From Gammaproteobacteria bacterium (lineage in GTDB: Bacteria > Pseudomonadota > Gammaproteobacteria > Competibacterales > Competibacteraceae): a stretch of DNA of 64,000 bases. The notes beneath the pieces were generated by a model. The model saw only the letters and a program-made list of their open reading frames with translations. It was not told the origin of the DNA and made no database searches. The translations under genes were made by a program, and so were the position numbers. The DNA lies in NCBI GenBank assembly GCA_024235135.1, contig JACKMZ010000002.1, forward strand, positions 496,001 through 560,000, in the 5' to 3' direction. This document shows, piece after piece, positions 32,778 through 41,769 of the stretch (position 1 is the stretch's first letter; each line of letters opens with the position of its first letter).

Positions 32778-34802
32778 CTATTTGATGCGCATGCCGGGTT
32801 GGGCTCCCGCATCGGGCGCCAGCAGGTAGATGCCTTGATCGTCGCCCGCCGCCAATACCATGCCCTCGGAGGTCCCGAAGCGCATTTTGCGTGGGGCCAG
32901 ATTCGCCACCATAACGGTTAACCGGCCTTGCAGAACGGCGGGATCGTAAGCGGACTTGATGCCTGCGAAAACCGTGCGCCGTTCACCACCGAGATCCAGC
33001 GTCAGCTTGAGCAATTTGTCGGCCCCCGCGACGGCTTCCGCGTGCTCGATACGGGCGATGCGCAGATCCACCTTGGCGAAATCGTCCAGGGTGATCGTCG
33101 CGGCGATGGGGTTGGCGCTCAGTGGACCTGCTGGCTGGCTAGGGGTCGATTGCAAATTGTCCTTCGAGGCGTCCACCATCGCCTGAATCTGATCGGATTC
33201 AATACGCTGCAACAAGGGTTTGAAGGGCGCGATGTCGTGATCGAGCAGGGGTTGATGCAACGCCTCCCAGGACAGCGCCGGGATTTGCAGAAACGCTTCG
33301 ACATCCTCGGCTAGACGGGGCAAGACCGGTTTCAAGTAAATCATCAGTACCCGGAACAGATTCAGGCCCAAGCTGCACACGGCCTGTACCTCGTCGACCT
33401 GCTCGGGTTGTTTGACGAGCACCCAGGGTTTTTTTTCGTCGATGTATTGATTGGCGCGATCGGCCAGGGCCATGATTTCCCGCATGGCGCGATTGAATTC
33501 CCGGCCATCGTAGGCGGCGGCGATGGATTCCGCGGCCGTGACGAATTCCCCGAACAGCACCGGCTCGGCCAGCGATTGGGCGAGGCGGCCGGCAAAACGC
33601 TTGCTGATGAAGCCGGCGCAACGGCTGGCGATGTTGACCAGCTTGCCCACGAGGTCGCTGTTCACCCGCTGTTGGAAATCTTCCAGATTCAGATCCAAGT
33701 CGTCGATGCGATCGTTCAGCTTGGTGGCGATGTAATAGCGCAGGTACTCGGGGCGCAGGTGATCGAGATAGGTGCGGGCCTTGATGTAGGTGCCGCGGGA
33801 TTTGGACATCTTCTGCCCGTCCACGGTGAGAAAGCCGTGGCAAAATACCCCCGTGGGCCGCCGAAACCCCGCGCCTTCCAGCATGGCCGGCCAGAACAGC
33901 GTGTGGAAATAGGCGATGTCCTTGCCGATGAAGTGATACAACTCGGCCTCGCTGTAATAGCGCCAGAATTCGTCGAATTCCAGGCCAACCCGGTCGCAAT
34001 AGTTCTGGAAGCTGGCCATGTAGCCGATCGGCGCGTCCAGCCAGACGTAAAAGTATTTGCCCGGCGCGTCGGGGATTTCGAAGCCCCAGTACGGCGCATC
34101 GCGGGAAATGTCCCATTCCTGTAGACCGGCGCGGAACCATTCCTCCAGTTTGTTGGCCATCTGTTCCTGGACATGGCCGTTGGCTATCCAGGTTTTCAGC
34201 ATGTCCTCGAAATCCCCCAGCTTGAAGAAGTAATGCAGGGATTCCTTGACCACGGGGGTCGCACCGGACAAGACCGATCGCGGGTTCTTCAAATCCGTCG
34301 GGGAATACGTGGAACCACAGTTCTCGCAGCTATCGCCGTATTGATCGGGCGTGCCGCAGCGCGGACATTCCCCTTTGATGAAACGGTCGGGGAGGAATAT
34401 TTCCTTGACCGGATCGTACGCCTGGGTGATGACGCGTTGGACGATGCTGCCGGCTTCCTGCAACCGGCGGTAGATCAATTCCGCGAAATAGCGATTTTCC
34501 GGCGAGTGGGTGGAGTAATAATTGTCGAAACCGATCAGAAAGTCGTTGAAATCCGCACGATGCTCCGCTCCGATGCGTTCGATGAGTTGCTCGGGGGGCA
34601 GTCCCTCTTGCTGGGCGCGCAACATGATCGGCGTACCGTGGGCATCGTCGGCGCATACATAGTAACAGCGATGCCCGCGCAATTTTTGAAAGCGTACCCA
34701 GACGTCGGTTTGGATGTATTCCACCAGATGACCGAGGTGGATCGGACCGTTCGCGTAAGGTAAGGCGCTGGTGACTAAAATGCTGCGGGTAATTTTTGTC
34801 AT
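32778..34802 (-). CDS. metG: Methionyl-tRNA synthetase
   Basis: This is a 674-residue class I synthetase: HIGH-type PYANGPIHLGHLVEY near residue 16, a zinc knuckle CPRCG...CENCG at about 145-161, and KMSKSRGT near 335. The C-terminal EMAP/Trbp tRNA-binding domain (about 570-674) starts ITLDDFAKVDLRI and promotes dimerisation. Length is the same as E. coli MetG. It lies 70 bases after the kinase gene on the same strand. Confidence 0.98.
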   Translation of the reverse strand: MTKITRSILVTSALPYANGPIHLGHLVEYIQTDVWVRFQKLRGHRCYYVCADDAHGTPIMLRAQQEGLPPEQLIERIGAEHRADFNDFLIGFDNYYSTHSPENRYFAELIYRRLQEAGSIVQRVITQAYDPVKEIFLPDRFIKGECPRCGTPDQYGDSCENCGSTYSPTDLKNPRSVLSGATPVVKESLHYFFKLGDFEDMLKTWIANGHVQEQMANKLEEWFRAGLQEWDISRDAPYWGFEIPDAPGKYFYVWLDAPIGYMASFQNYCDRVGLEFDEFWRYYSEAELYHFIGKDIAYFHTLFWPAMLEGAGFRRPTGVFCHGFLTVDGQKMSKSRGTYIKARTYLDHLRPEYLRYYIATKLNDRIDDLDLNLEDFQQRVNSDLVGKLVNIASRCAGFISKRFAGRLAQSLAEPVLFGEFVTAAESIAAAYDGREFNRAMREIMALADRANQYIDEKKPWVLVKQPEQVDEVQAVCSLGLNLFRVLMIYLKPVLPRLAEDVEAFLQIPALSWEALHQPLLDHDIAPFKPLLQRIESDQIQAMVDASKDNLQSTPSQPAGPLSANPIAATITLDDFAKVDLRIARIEHAEAVAGADKLLKLTLDLGGERRTVFAGIKSAYDPAVLQGRLTVMVANLAPRKMRFGTSEGMVLAAGDDQGIYLLAPDAGAQPGMRIK

Positions 34803-34872
34803 AGGTCTGAGTCAGGATCAGGGATGTAGGTCGATTCAGGGATGAACAGAGCGGTCGCCGGGTGCCGTCCGA

Positions 34873-36726
34873 CTATTTGTCGTTGAATCCCACCGATTGT
34901 CTGGGAACTTGATAGAAGTCGGAAAAAATCTCTTTCAGCACGCGTCGCCTTTCCGCCAGAGTGGCGGCATCCGGCGATTGCGGCATTCGCTGCGGCCTAG
35001 CGGCGTGGGTTCGTGCCTGTAAAGCCAACAATTCGGCGTTATCCGGAGCCACGGTGAGTCCGGCGGCGATATGGCGCCTGGCTTTGCTGTACCGACCGTC
35101 GTCGATGGCTTGCTTCGTGAGTTGAACATAACTGGCCAGCACCTGGTCTAGCCCTCTTCGTGCCGCCTGGTTAGCGGGGTCCAGTTCCAGAACCCGACGA
35201 AAATACAGGGTCGCGTTCTGATTTTCCGGTGTGGTCAACTGGTAAGCGGTCAAGCTCTGTTGCCCCAGGGCCAGCAAACGAGCGATCTCCTCGGAATCGC
35301 CACCGGCGGGCTCTTCGACTTGCGATGCACTGGCAGCGGCCGACGTCGATGGATCGCTGGCGGTCGGGTCACCGGTCGGCGCATCACGCCCCGAGGTGGT
35401 TGGTGATTCGCGAGGGGCCCCGTGGATGGGCGAATCGCTGATAGCCAAATCGCCCACGGCGGAAAGGGATGGCTCGGGATGAGGTCCGTTGTCCGCCACG
35501 GATGGGATGGCGTCCGGTGACCGGGTGATCGGTGGTTTTACGGAGGTCGCGGGCAGTTTGAGATGAGGGTAGAAACTATAGCGTGGCGCCGAATCTTCTT
35601 GTGGGGCGGGGGTGTGCCGTGCTAGAAGCAGCCCGCCCAAGGCTATCACGCCAAGACCGATACCCAGCCTATTCAACCTCGGCCCAGTGGGCCAGTAAGC
35701 ACGCAATGCGGCTAGTGGCATCGGGATGGAGCGGCGCGGAATCAGGGGTGTTTTCAGTTTGCGTGTCAGCGCGTTTCCCTCGCCGAGCGTTGCGGCGCAA
35801 GGTTCGGCGGTGTCCGGTAGGCCGTAGAGCGCGGCTTCCATTTCGGCGATGGATTGATAGCGGTCCTGGGCGTGCAAGGTGATGGCCTTTTCCACCACGG
35901 CGAGCAACCTGGGGCTGTAACGTCCTGTGGCCGTTACCGTAATGGGACGCAAGGGTTCGCCGAGCAGCCGCGCCGTGGCGTCCAAGAGTTCGTAACCGCT
36001 GATGCACCGGTACAGCACCGCGCCTAGCGCGTAGATGTCCGTCCAGGGTCCATAAGGGTGATTCTGGTGGGTGACGTACTGTTCGGGCGGCGAATAGCTG
36101 GGGGTGACGATGCTGGTGACGTTTCGGCTACGGCGGCCCACGAAATCGCGCGCCGAGCCGAAGTCGATGAGCATGATCTGTTGGTCGCGGTCACGCAGAT
36201 AGAGATTGCTGGGCTTGATGTCGCGATGCAGATAGCCGCCTTCATGCACCGTGCGCAGAGCCGGCAGCACGGTTTGCAGCATTTGCAGCAAAGTGTGTTC
36301 GGGCAGTGTCGCGCCCTTGGTCAGCAACGCGCTGAGCGGTCGCCCGGCTTCGTAGTCCATGACGATGTAGGCGGTGCCGTTGGCCCGAAAATAGCGATGG
36401 ATACGCGCTACGTGAGGATGCTTGACGGCGGCTAGCGCCTGGGATTCGTCGAAGAACCGATCCAGTCCCCAAAAATAATCGGCTGCGGTCACGTCATCGT
36501 CCAATGCAGCTCGCCCTCGTGAATTGGGGTGCACGGCGAGGCCGTCGGCGTCACGGTAAGACCAGCCGGTTGGAAAATATTCTTTGATGGCGACTGGGGT
36601 GTTGAGATGCGTGTCGAGCGCCTTGTAGGTGATGCCAAAAGCGCCTGCCCCTAGCACCGCTTCGATGACATATTCTTCCAATGAGGAGCCAATGCGTAGT
36701 ACATCACTTGTTTGCACCATGGCCAA
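34873..36726 (-). CDS. Membrane Ser/Thr protein kinase with periplasmic TPR-like domain
   Basis: The 617-residue protein has a Hanks-type kinase domain at 15-305: glycine loop LGAGAFGITYKA, Lys48 in VAIKEYFP, catalytic loop HRDIKPSNLYL and DFGSARDF. It has a single membrane segment at about 352-371 and an exterior region with Pro/Ser-rich linker and repeats near 505-590 (ENQNATLYFRRVLELDPANQAARRGL). It probably phosphorylates cytosolic targets in response to periplasmic cues. The HRDIKPSN and FGI-TY variants are typical of proteobacterial kinases. The FHA-cyclase at 10704 could read its product. Confidence 0.92.
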   Translation of the reverse strand: MAMVQTSDVLRIGSSLEEYVIEAVLGAGAFGITYKALDTHLNTPVAIKEYFPTGWSYRDADGLAVHPNSRGRAALDDDVTAADYFWGLDRFFDESQALAAVKHPHVARIHRYFRANGTAYIVMDYEAGRPLSALLTKGATLPEHTLLQMLQTVLPALRTVHEGGYLHRDIKPSNLYLRDRDQQIMLIDFGSARDFVGRRSRNVTSIVTPSYSPPEQYVTHQNHPYGPWTDIYALGAVLYRCISGYELLDATARLLGEPLRPITVTATGRYSPRLLAVVEKAITLHAQDRYQSIAEMEAALYGLPDTAEPCAATLGEGNALTRKLKTPLIPRRSIPMPLAALRAYWPTGPRLNRLGIGLGVIALGGLLLARHTPAPQEDSAPRYSFYPHLKLPATSVKPPITRSPDAIPSVADNGPHPEPSLSAVGDLAISDSPIHGAPRESPTTSGRDAPTGDPTASDPSTSAAASASQVEEPAGGDSEEIARLLALGQQSLTAYQLTTPENQNATLYFRRVLELDPANQAARRGLDQVLASYVQLTKQAIDDGRYSKARRHIAAGLTVAPDNAELLALQARTHAARPQRMPQSPDAATLAERRRVLKEIFSDFYQVPRQSVGFNDK

Positions 36727-36835
36727 AACCTTGCGTTACGCTACTTCAACGCCGAACTCGTCGGTCCCGGTTGGTGGGCTTTCCGGGCATCAGCCGAGAG
36801 TCGCTCATCCCCGGTATCGGATCAGGGTGTCATGC

Positions 36836-37483
36836 TCAGCGTGTTGAGAAATAAATGTCGCCATACCACGCGGTGGCTGATTGCCCGCTGTTGTCCGTGT
36901 CGGTCATGATGGCCACCGCATCGATACGTTCGATGCGCTCGCCGAATAAACGCTGCCAATCCTCACCGACGGCGCGTTTTTCATGGAACCAAGCTCCTGT
37001 TTCCGGTTTCCCCGAACGCACGGCCAGCATCTTGGCGTTCGCGGTGAAAGGACTGTTCCAGACACTATCCACCGGCTGGTTGTTGGACCAGACATAGACC
37101 AGGGTACGGGTACGCCAAAACCAGGCTCCACCGGATACTATCACGTAAACCCGTGCGGCGTAGTCATCACCTGATTTGCTGTGTTCATCCACGTTTTCCA
37201 GAACATTGGCCACGCGCCAGGACCAGTTGAGAAATGGGGTGTCGATCAAATCGACCGGTTGTTTCCGATACAAGCCGGAAGCCGCGCCGACGCTGTCCGC
37301 ACGCAATACCGGGCGGCCGGCGTCGGTCACCAGACGGTAAACGGTCCGACCGCTGAACTGCTCGGTTTTCCAGGCGCCCAGAGCGCCGGAGGAAAAGGCC
37401 CCGATCACCGTTTCACCGGCAAGCCCCGCGCCCACCCATAGGGCGAGTGCTCCCAATGACAGGTAGAAAGGGAGTGCTATCAT
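36836..37483 (-). CDS. DUF3047 periplasmic protein
   Basis: The 215-residue protein has a signal peptide ending near LAGET. Its core matches the DUF3047 pattern: FLNWSWRVANVLENVDEHSKSGDDYAARVYV, RTLVYVWSNN and DAVAIMTDTDNSGQSATAWYGDI. The fold is probably a galactose-binding-like beta sandwich. It is upstream of the kinase gene with a 109-base gap and divergent from the PerM-type gene. Function is unknown. Confidence 0.85.
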   Translation of the reverse strand: MIALPFYLSLGALALWVGAGLAGETVIGAFSSGALGAWKTEQFSGRTVYRLVTDAGRPVLRADSVGAASGLYRKQPVDLIDTPFLNWSWRVANVLENVDEHSKSGDDYAARVYVIVSGGAWFWRTRTLVYVWSNNQPVDSVWNSPFTANAKMLAVRSGKPETGAWFHEKRAVGEDWQRLFGERIERIDAVAIMTDTDNSGQSATAWYGDIYFSTR

Positions 37484-37582
37484 GGCGGCGGCGCTGCCCG
37501 TGCCAGCGGATGACCGGGACAGCGGCCAGGTAAGGTGACTGTCCTAATGCCGATGATCAGTGGGTTCATTTGTCCGAAACGC

Positions 37583-38689
37583 ATGAAAATTATCAGCGAT
37601 TGGTTCCAAAACGCGTTCAATGATCCACAAGCCGTCATCTTGGTGATGCTGTTGGTGGTGACCACCGCCGTGATCCTCCTGATGGGCCAGATGCTGGCTC
37701 CGGTTCTGGCCGGGCTGGTCATCGCCTATCTGCTGGAAGGATTGGTTTTTGTTCTTCAGCGCTGGGGAATGCCGCGCCTGCCGGCCGTGATGCTGGTATT
37801 CACGTTGTTCAGCGCCTTCGTATTGTTTTTGCTGGTCGGGCTCATGCCCCTCTTGTCCCGGCAACTCATTCAAATGGTACAGCAATTTCCGGTAATGCTG
37901 GATAAAGGATATGCCTTGCTGGAAAGCTTGCCGCAAGCCTATCCGAAATTTATCACCGAGGCTCAGGTTCTGGAACTGACCAATACCCTGCGTGATGAAT
38001 TTACCGGTCTGACACAAAAGATGTTGACCTGGTCGTTGGCTTCCGTGGTCGGCGTAATCACCATGGTCATTTACCTGATTCTGGTGCCGTTGTTGGTGTT
38101 TTTCTTTCTCAAGGATAAGGACCCCATTCTGACCTGGTTCCGGGATTTTCTGCCGGCCGATTTTACCTTGACCCAGCAGGTCTGGCGGGAGGTGGACGTA
38201 CAGATGGGTAACTACGTACGCGGCAAATTCTGGGAGATCATCATCGTCTGGGGCGTCAGCGCCATAGTCTTCGCGGCCATGGATCTGCAATTTGCCATGT
38301 TGCTCGGTTTGATGGTCGGCCTATCGGTGATCGTACCCTATGTGGGCGCGGTGGTCGTCACCACCCCCGTGGCCATGGTGGGATTTTTTCAATGGGGTTG
38401 GGGTTCGGAGTTTATGTGGTTGATCGTCGCCTATCTGGTCATCCAAGCCTTGGATGGCAACGTGCTGGTGCCCTTGTTGTTCTCGGAGGTGGTCGATCTG
38501 CATCCGGTGGCGATCATCGTCGCCGTATTGGTTTTCGGCGGATTGTGGGGCTTTTGGGGGATATTCTTCGCGATTCCCCTGGCAACGGTGGTACAAGCCG
38601 TATTGAAGGCTTGGCCGCGGCGGCGAGACCCTCCCGGCGAGACGGTCCGCCCCGAGGAAGAAATCCCAACCCGATCGCCGACGCAATGA
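37583..38689 (+). CDS. perM: AI-2E family (PerM-like) membrane protein
   Basis: The 368-residue protein has seven to eight membrane segments. Family marks are LAPVLAGLVIAYLLEGLV, LVPLLVFFFLKDKD, the GLSVIVPYVGAVVVTTP region and the late LHPVAIIVAVLVFGGLWGFWGIFFAIPLA. The family includes PerM and sodium/proton or autoinducer exporters, so the substrate cannot be predicted. The frame opens at GTG 37535, with ATGs at 37547 and 37553; I prefer ATG 37583 for its fit with PerM-like starts (DWFQNAFNDPQAV). It ends 9 bases before the PhoH-type gene on the other strand. Confidence 0.87.
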   Translation: MKIISDWFQNAFNDPQAVILVMLLVVTTAVILLMGQMLAPVLAGLVIAYLLEGLVFVLQRWGMPRLPAVMLVFTLFSAFVLFLLVGLMPLLSRQLIQMVQQFPVMLDKGYALLESLPQAYPKFITEAQVLELTNTLRDEFTGLTQKMLTWSLASVVGVITMVIYLILVPLLVFFFLKDKDPILTWFRDFLPADFTLTQQVWREVDVQMGNYVRGKFWEIIIVWGVSAIVFAAMDLQFAMLLGLMVGLSVIVPYVGAVVVTTPVAMVGFFQWGWGSEFMWLIVAYLVIQALDGNVLVPLLFSEVVDLHPVAIIVAVLVFGGLWGFWGIFFAIPLATVVQAVLKAWPRRRDPPGETVRPEEEIPTRSPTQ

Positions 38690-38698
38690 ACGGCCCTC

Positions 38699-40105
38699 TT
38701 ACAACGACTCCGAGGCGAACTCCGCCAATCGTGACCGTTCGCCGCGTAGCAGGGTGACATGACCGCTGTGCGGCCAGTATTTGAAACGGTCCACGACGTA
38801 GGTCAGTCCGGAAGTGGTTTCCGATAAATAGGGCGTGTCGATCTGCGCGATATTGCCCAGGCAGATCACTTTGGTGCCTGGGCCGGCGCGGGTCACCAAG
38901 GTTTTCATCTGCTTGGAAGTGAGGTTTTGCGCTTCGTCGATGATCAGGTACTTGTTCAGAAAGGTGCGACCGCGCATGAAATTCAGGGAATGTATTTTGA
39001 CGCGATTGCTGAGCAGGTTCTGGGTGGCTGCCCGCCCCCATTCGCCGCCTTCCTGGTTCTGCGAGAGGACTTCCAGATTATCCAGCAACGCGCCCATCCA
39101 CGGCGTCATTTTCTCTTCCTCGGTGCCGGGGAGAAACCCGATGTCTTCGCCAACCGGCACGGTGACCCGCGTCATGATGATTTCCCGATAGCGTTTGTCG
39201 TCCAGGGTCTGGGCCAGTCCGGCGGCCAGAGCGAGCAGCGTCTTGCCGGTTCCGGCTGCGCCGAGCAGAGATACGAAATCGATTTTGGGGTCCAGCAGCA
39301 GATTCAAGGCGAAATTCTGCTCGCGATTGCGGGCGGTAATCCCCCAGACCGAATGGTTTGGGGTGGTGTAGTCCTTGATGACTTCGATGATGGCGGCTTG
39401 GTCTTCCAAACTGCGGACGATGAAAGCCAGATCCTCGGCTTCGGCCAAATAGATGCATTGGTTGGGATACCAATGCATGACCTCGGGGCCGCTGACCCGG
39501 TAGAACGTGCGTCCACTGTCCTGCCAGGATTCGACGGCCTTGCTGTGCGTTTCCCAGAAATCCGCGGGCATTTCCTTGGCGCCGGTATACAACAGATTGG
39601 CATCGTCGAGCACCTGATCGTTGTAATAGTCCTCTGCGTGGATGCCCAGGATAGTGGCCTTGATACGCAGGTTGATGTCCTTGGAAACCAGCGTCACGCG
39701 CAGGCTGGGATGTTCCTGGCGCAACGCCATGGCCATGCTTAGGATGTCGTTGTCCGGCGTGTTGCCTGGCAGGATATTGGGCAATACGGACGCCAGCAGC
39801 CGGGTTTGAAAGAACAGGCGGCCCCTGCTCGGGGCGGCGGCGCCATTGAAGGTTCGGGGTAGGGGCAAACCCTGATCGATCTGTTCCTTGCTGGCCCCGC
39901 CGAGCAACTCATCCAGGAAGCGGCTGACCTGGCGGACATTGCGTGCGACCTCGGACATGCCTTTTTTTGCATGATCGAGCTCTTCCAGCACGATCATCGG
40001 CAAATGGATGTCATGCTCCTTAAACCGGAACAAGGCGGTGGGATCGTGAATCAGAACGTTGGTGTCCAGAACGAACAAGCGTTTCGCTTCGGTCATGTCA
40101 CTCAT
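38699..40105 (-). CDS. PhoH-family ATPase with N-terminal PIN domain
   Basis: The 468-residue protein has a PIN nuclease domain at 8-150 (FVLDTNVLIHDPTALFRF, with MIVLEELDHAKKG) and a PhoH ATPase domain at about 255-460, with Walker A GAAGTGKTLLALAAG and Walker B-like KYLIIDEAQNLT. This PIN-PhoH (YlaK/PhoH2) type is reported to unwind and cleave RNA in a sequence-specific way. Acidic residues of the PIN site (Asp of LDTN, Glu of LEELD) are present. Confidence 0.92.
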   Translation of the reverse strand: MSDMTEAKRLFVLDTNVLIHDPTALFRFKEHDIHLPMIVLEELDHAKKGMSEVARNVRQVSRFLDELLGGASKEQIDQGLPLPRTFNGAAAPSRGRLFFQTRLLASVLPNILPGNTPDNDILSMAMALRQEHPSLRVTLVSKDINLRIKATILGIHAEDYYNDQVLDDANLLYTGAKEMPADFWETHSKAVESWQDSGRTFYRVSGPEVMHWYPNQCIYLAEAEDLAFIVRSLEDQAAIIEVIKDYTTPNHSVWGITARNREQNFALNLLLDPKIDFVSLLGAAGTGKTLLALAAGLAQTLDDKRYREIIMTRVTVPVGEDIGFLPGTEEEKMTPWMGALLDNLEVLSQNQEGGEWGRAATQNLLSNRVKIHSLNFMRGRTFLNKYLIIDEAQNLTSKQMKTLVTRAGPGTKVICLGNIAQIDTPYLSETTSGLTYVVDRFKYWPHSGHVTLLRGERSRLAEFASESL

Positions 40106-40203
40106 GGCATCGGGAAAGGCAGGCGGCCAGGGCCGGTAGCGGAAGCCCTAGGTCCGTTGACCCTGGGCGAGAACGATATAGGGGAGGGAGCGTGTCGCGC
40201 ACG

Positions 40204-40734
40204 TTATCCTTTAATCGGCTCCAGTACGGCGTCCAGATTGAATTCGTCGCAAAAATCCATGAATTCCTCGCGCAGCATGGCGATATGGGTATCGGCCGGT
40301 ATACCGATAATGATGTTCACGGCGAACATGGGGGTGCCGGTATGAGGTGCGCTATAACTGTGGGTGCCGAGATCCTCGATGGCGATGGAACGGCTGGAGA
40401 AGAAACTCGCCAGGCTGTAGACGATTTCCGGGCGATCCAGGGCCACCACTTCCACCGCATAAGGCACGGCCGCTATGCGTCGTTGGCGCTTTTCCGTGCG
40501 CTTGCCGATAATGGTCAAACCCTGGGTCTGTTCCAGCTTTTTCAACTGGACTTCCAGCTTGGCCAAGCTATTCCAGTTGCCCTGTACGATCATGATTGCG
40601 GTAAAATCCCCACCCAGCACCATCATGCGGCTGTCCCCGATGCCGCATTCACATTCCTGAATGACGCGGGATAGTTCCCTGACCAGGCCAGGACGATCTT
40701 CACCCAGAGCGGTAATCACCAACTGGTTTTTCAC
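40204..40734 (-). CDS. gcvR: Glycine cleavage system regulator GcvR-like protein (two ACT domains)
   Basis: The 176-residue protein has an ACT domain at about 3-78 (LVITALGEDRPGLVRELSRVIQ, then CGIGDSRMMVLGGDFTAIMIVQG) and a second at about 90-170 (YAVEVVALDRPEIVYSLASFF). It matches GcvR, which represses the gcv operon by antagonising GcvA, although many homologues outside enterobacteria are only loosely tied to gcv. It is divergent from dapA, a common arrangement. No glycine cleavage genes are in the window. Confidence 0.88.
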   Translation of the reverse strand: MKNQLVITALGEDRPGLVRELSRVIQECECGIGDSRMMVLGGDFTAIMIVQGNWNSLAKLEVQLKKLEQTQGLTIIGKRTEKRQRRIAAVPYAVEVVALDRPEIVYSLASFFSSRSIAIEDLGTHSYSAPHTGTPMFAVNIIIGIPADTHIAMLREEFMDFCDEFNLDAVLEPIKG

Positions 40735-40816
40735 GAACAGGCATTCCCCGAAACAGAATAAAAACGCAGTTTACCCAGAACCGGTCTCTCTGGAAATAAC
40801 CCGGGTTTTGTGGATG

Positions 40817-40857
40817 CTTGTCAACCCCTTGATGGGTACGTACCATTCCCTGACAAG
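40817..40857 (+). promoter_or_regulatory. Inverted-repeat structure in the gcvR/dapA spacer
   Basis: CTTGTCA (40817-40823) and TGACAAG (40851-40857) form 7-bp arms around a 27-base centre that contains the perfect palindrome GGTACGTACC (40835-40844). It lies 18 bases before the dapA ATG, after which no ribosome-binding site other than GGAGG (just after the repeat) is seen. It could be an operator or leader hairpin controlling dapA; too short for a lysine riboswitch. Confidence 0.4.
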
Positions 40858-40875
40858 TAGTAAGCGGAGGCAGAC

Positions 40876-41757
40876 ATGTTTCAAGTTCAAGGCAGTATCG
40901 TGGCCCTGGTGACCCCCATGGCGGCGGATGGAGGTTTGGATTTCGGCGCTCTGGAGCGACTGATCGAGTTTCACCTGGAAAATGGTACCGACGCCATCGT
41001 CGCGGTCGGCACCACCGGCGAATCCGCCACTCTCGATCATGAGGAACACTGCGTGGTCATTCGCCGCGTGGTGGAACAGGTCAAGGGGCGTTGTCCTGTC
41101 ATCGCCGGCACCGGCGCCAATTCGACCCGCGAAGCGCTGGACCTGACGCGTTGCGCCATGCAGGCTGGAGCCGATGCCTGCCTGTTGGTTACCCCGTATT
41201 ACAACAAGCCGACCCAGGAAGGGCTGTTTCAGCACTATAAGCTGATCGCGGAAACGTTGCCGATCCCCCAGATTCTCTACAATGTACCCGGTCGCACGGC
41301 CTGCGACATGCGCCCGGAAACCGTGGATCGGCTGGCCGATCTGCCCAATATTGTCGGTATCAAGGAAGCCAGTGGCAGCGTGGAGCGCATGCGCGAACTG
41401 GTTGCCCGTTGCGGTGATCGCCTGAGCGTATTCAGCGGGGATGACGGCATTGGCACCGAAGCCATGCTCAACGGCGCCAAAGGGGTGATTTCGGTGACCG
41501 CCAATGTTGCGCCCAAGACGATGCACGCGATGTGCGCGGCGGCGCTTGCTGGCGACAGAGCGACTGCGGAAGAACTGAATAGCCGGCTGGCGGCTCTCCA
41601 CAAGGCCCTGTTTCTGGAATCCAATCCCATCCCGGCGAAATGGGCGGTAGCCCGGCTCGGGCTGATTCCACCCGGCATACGTTTGCCGTTGACTCCGCTG
41701 TCGAGCCAGTTCCATGGCGATGTGGAACAAGCGATGCGCCAGGCAGGCGTGTTCTAA
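40876..41757 (+). CDS. dapA: 4-hydroxy-tetrahydrodipicolinate synthase
   Basis: The 293-residue TIM-barrel lyase condenses pyruvate and aspartate semialdehyde in lysine and diaminopimelate synthesis. The Schiff-base Lys163 is in GIKEASG, catalytic Tyr135 in YNVPGRT, and Thr46/Thr47 in GTTGESAT. GGAGG precedes the ATG. It is followed after 12 bases by bamC, as in E. coli, where dapA and bamC (nlpB) form one operon. Confidence 0.97.
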   Translation: MFQVQGSIVALVTPMAADGGLDFGALERLIEFHLENGTDAIVAVGTTGESATLDHEEHCVVIRRVVEQVKGRCPVIAGTGANSTREALDLTRCAMQAGADACLLVTPYYNKPTQEGLFQHYKLIAETLPIPQILYNVPGRTACDMRPETVDRLADLPNIVGIKEASGSVERMRELVARCGDRLSVFSGDDGIGTEAMLNGAKGVISVTANVAPKTMHAMCAAALAGDRATAEELNSRLAALHKALFLESNPIPAKWAVARLGLIPPGIRLPLTPLSSQFHGDVEQAMRQAGVF

Positions 41758-41769
41758 GAGGCGGGTCCC

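Noticed and set aside
40817..40857. Lysine riboswitch before dapA
   Set aside because: The gcvR-dapA spacer is 141 bases, shorter than the usual lysine riboswitch, and its conserved core is not recognisable.
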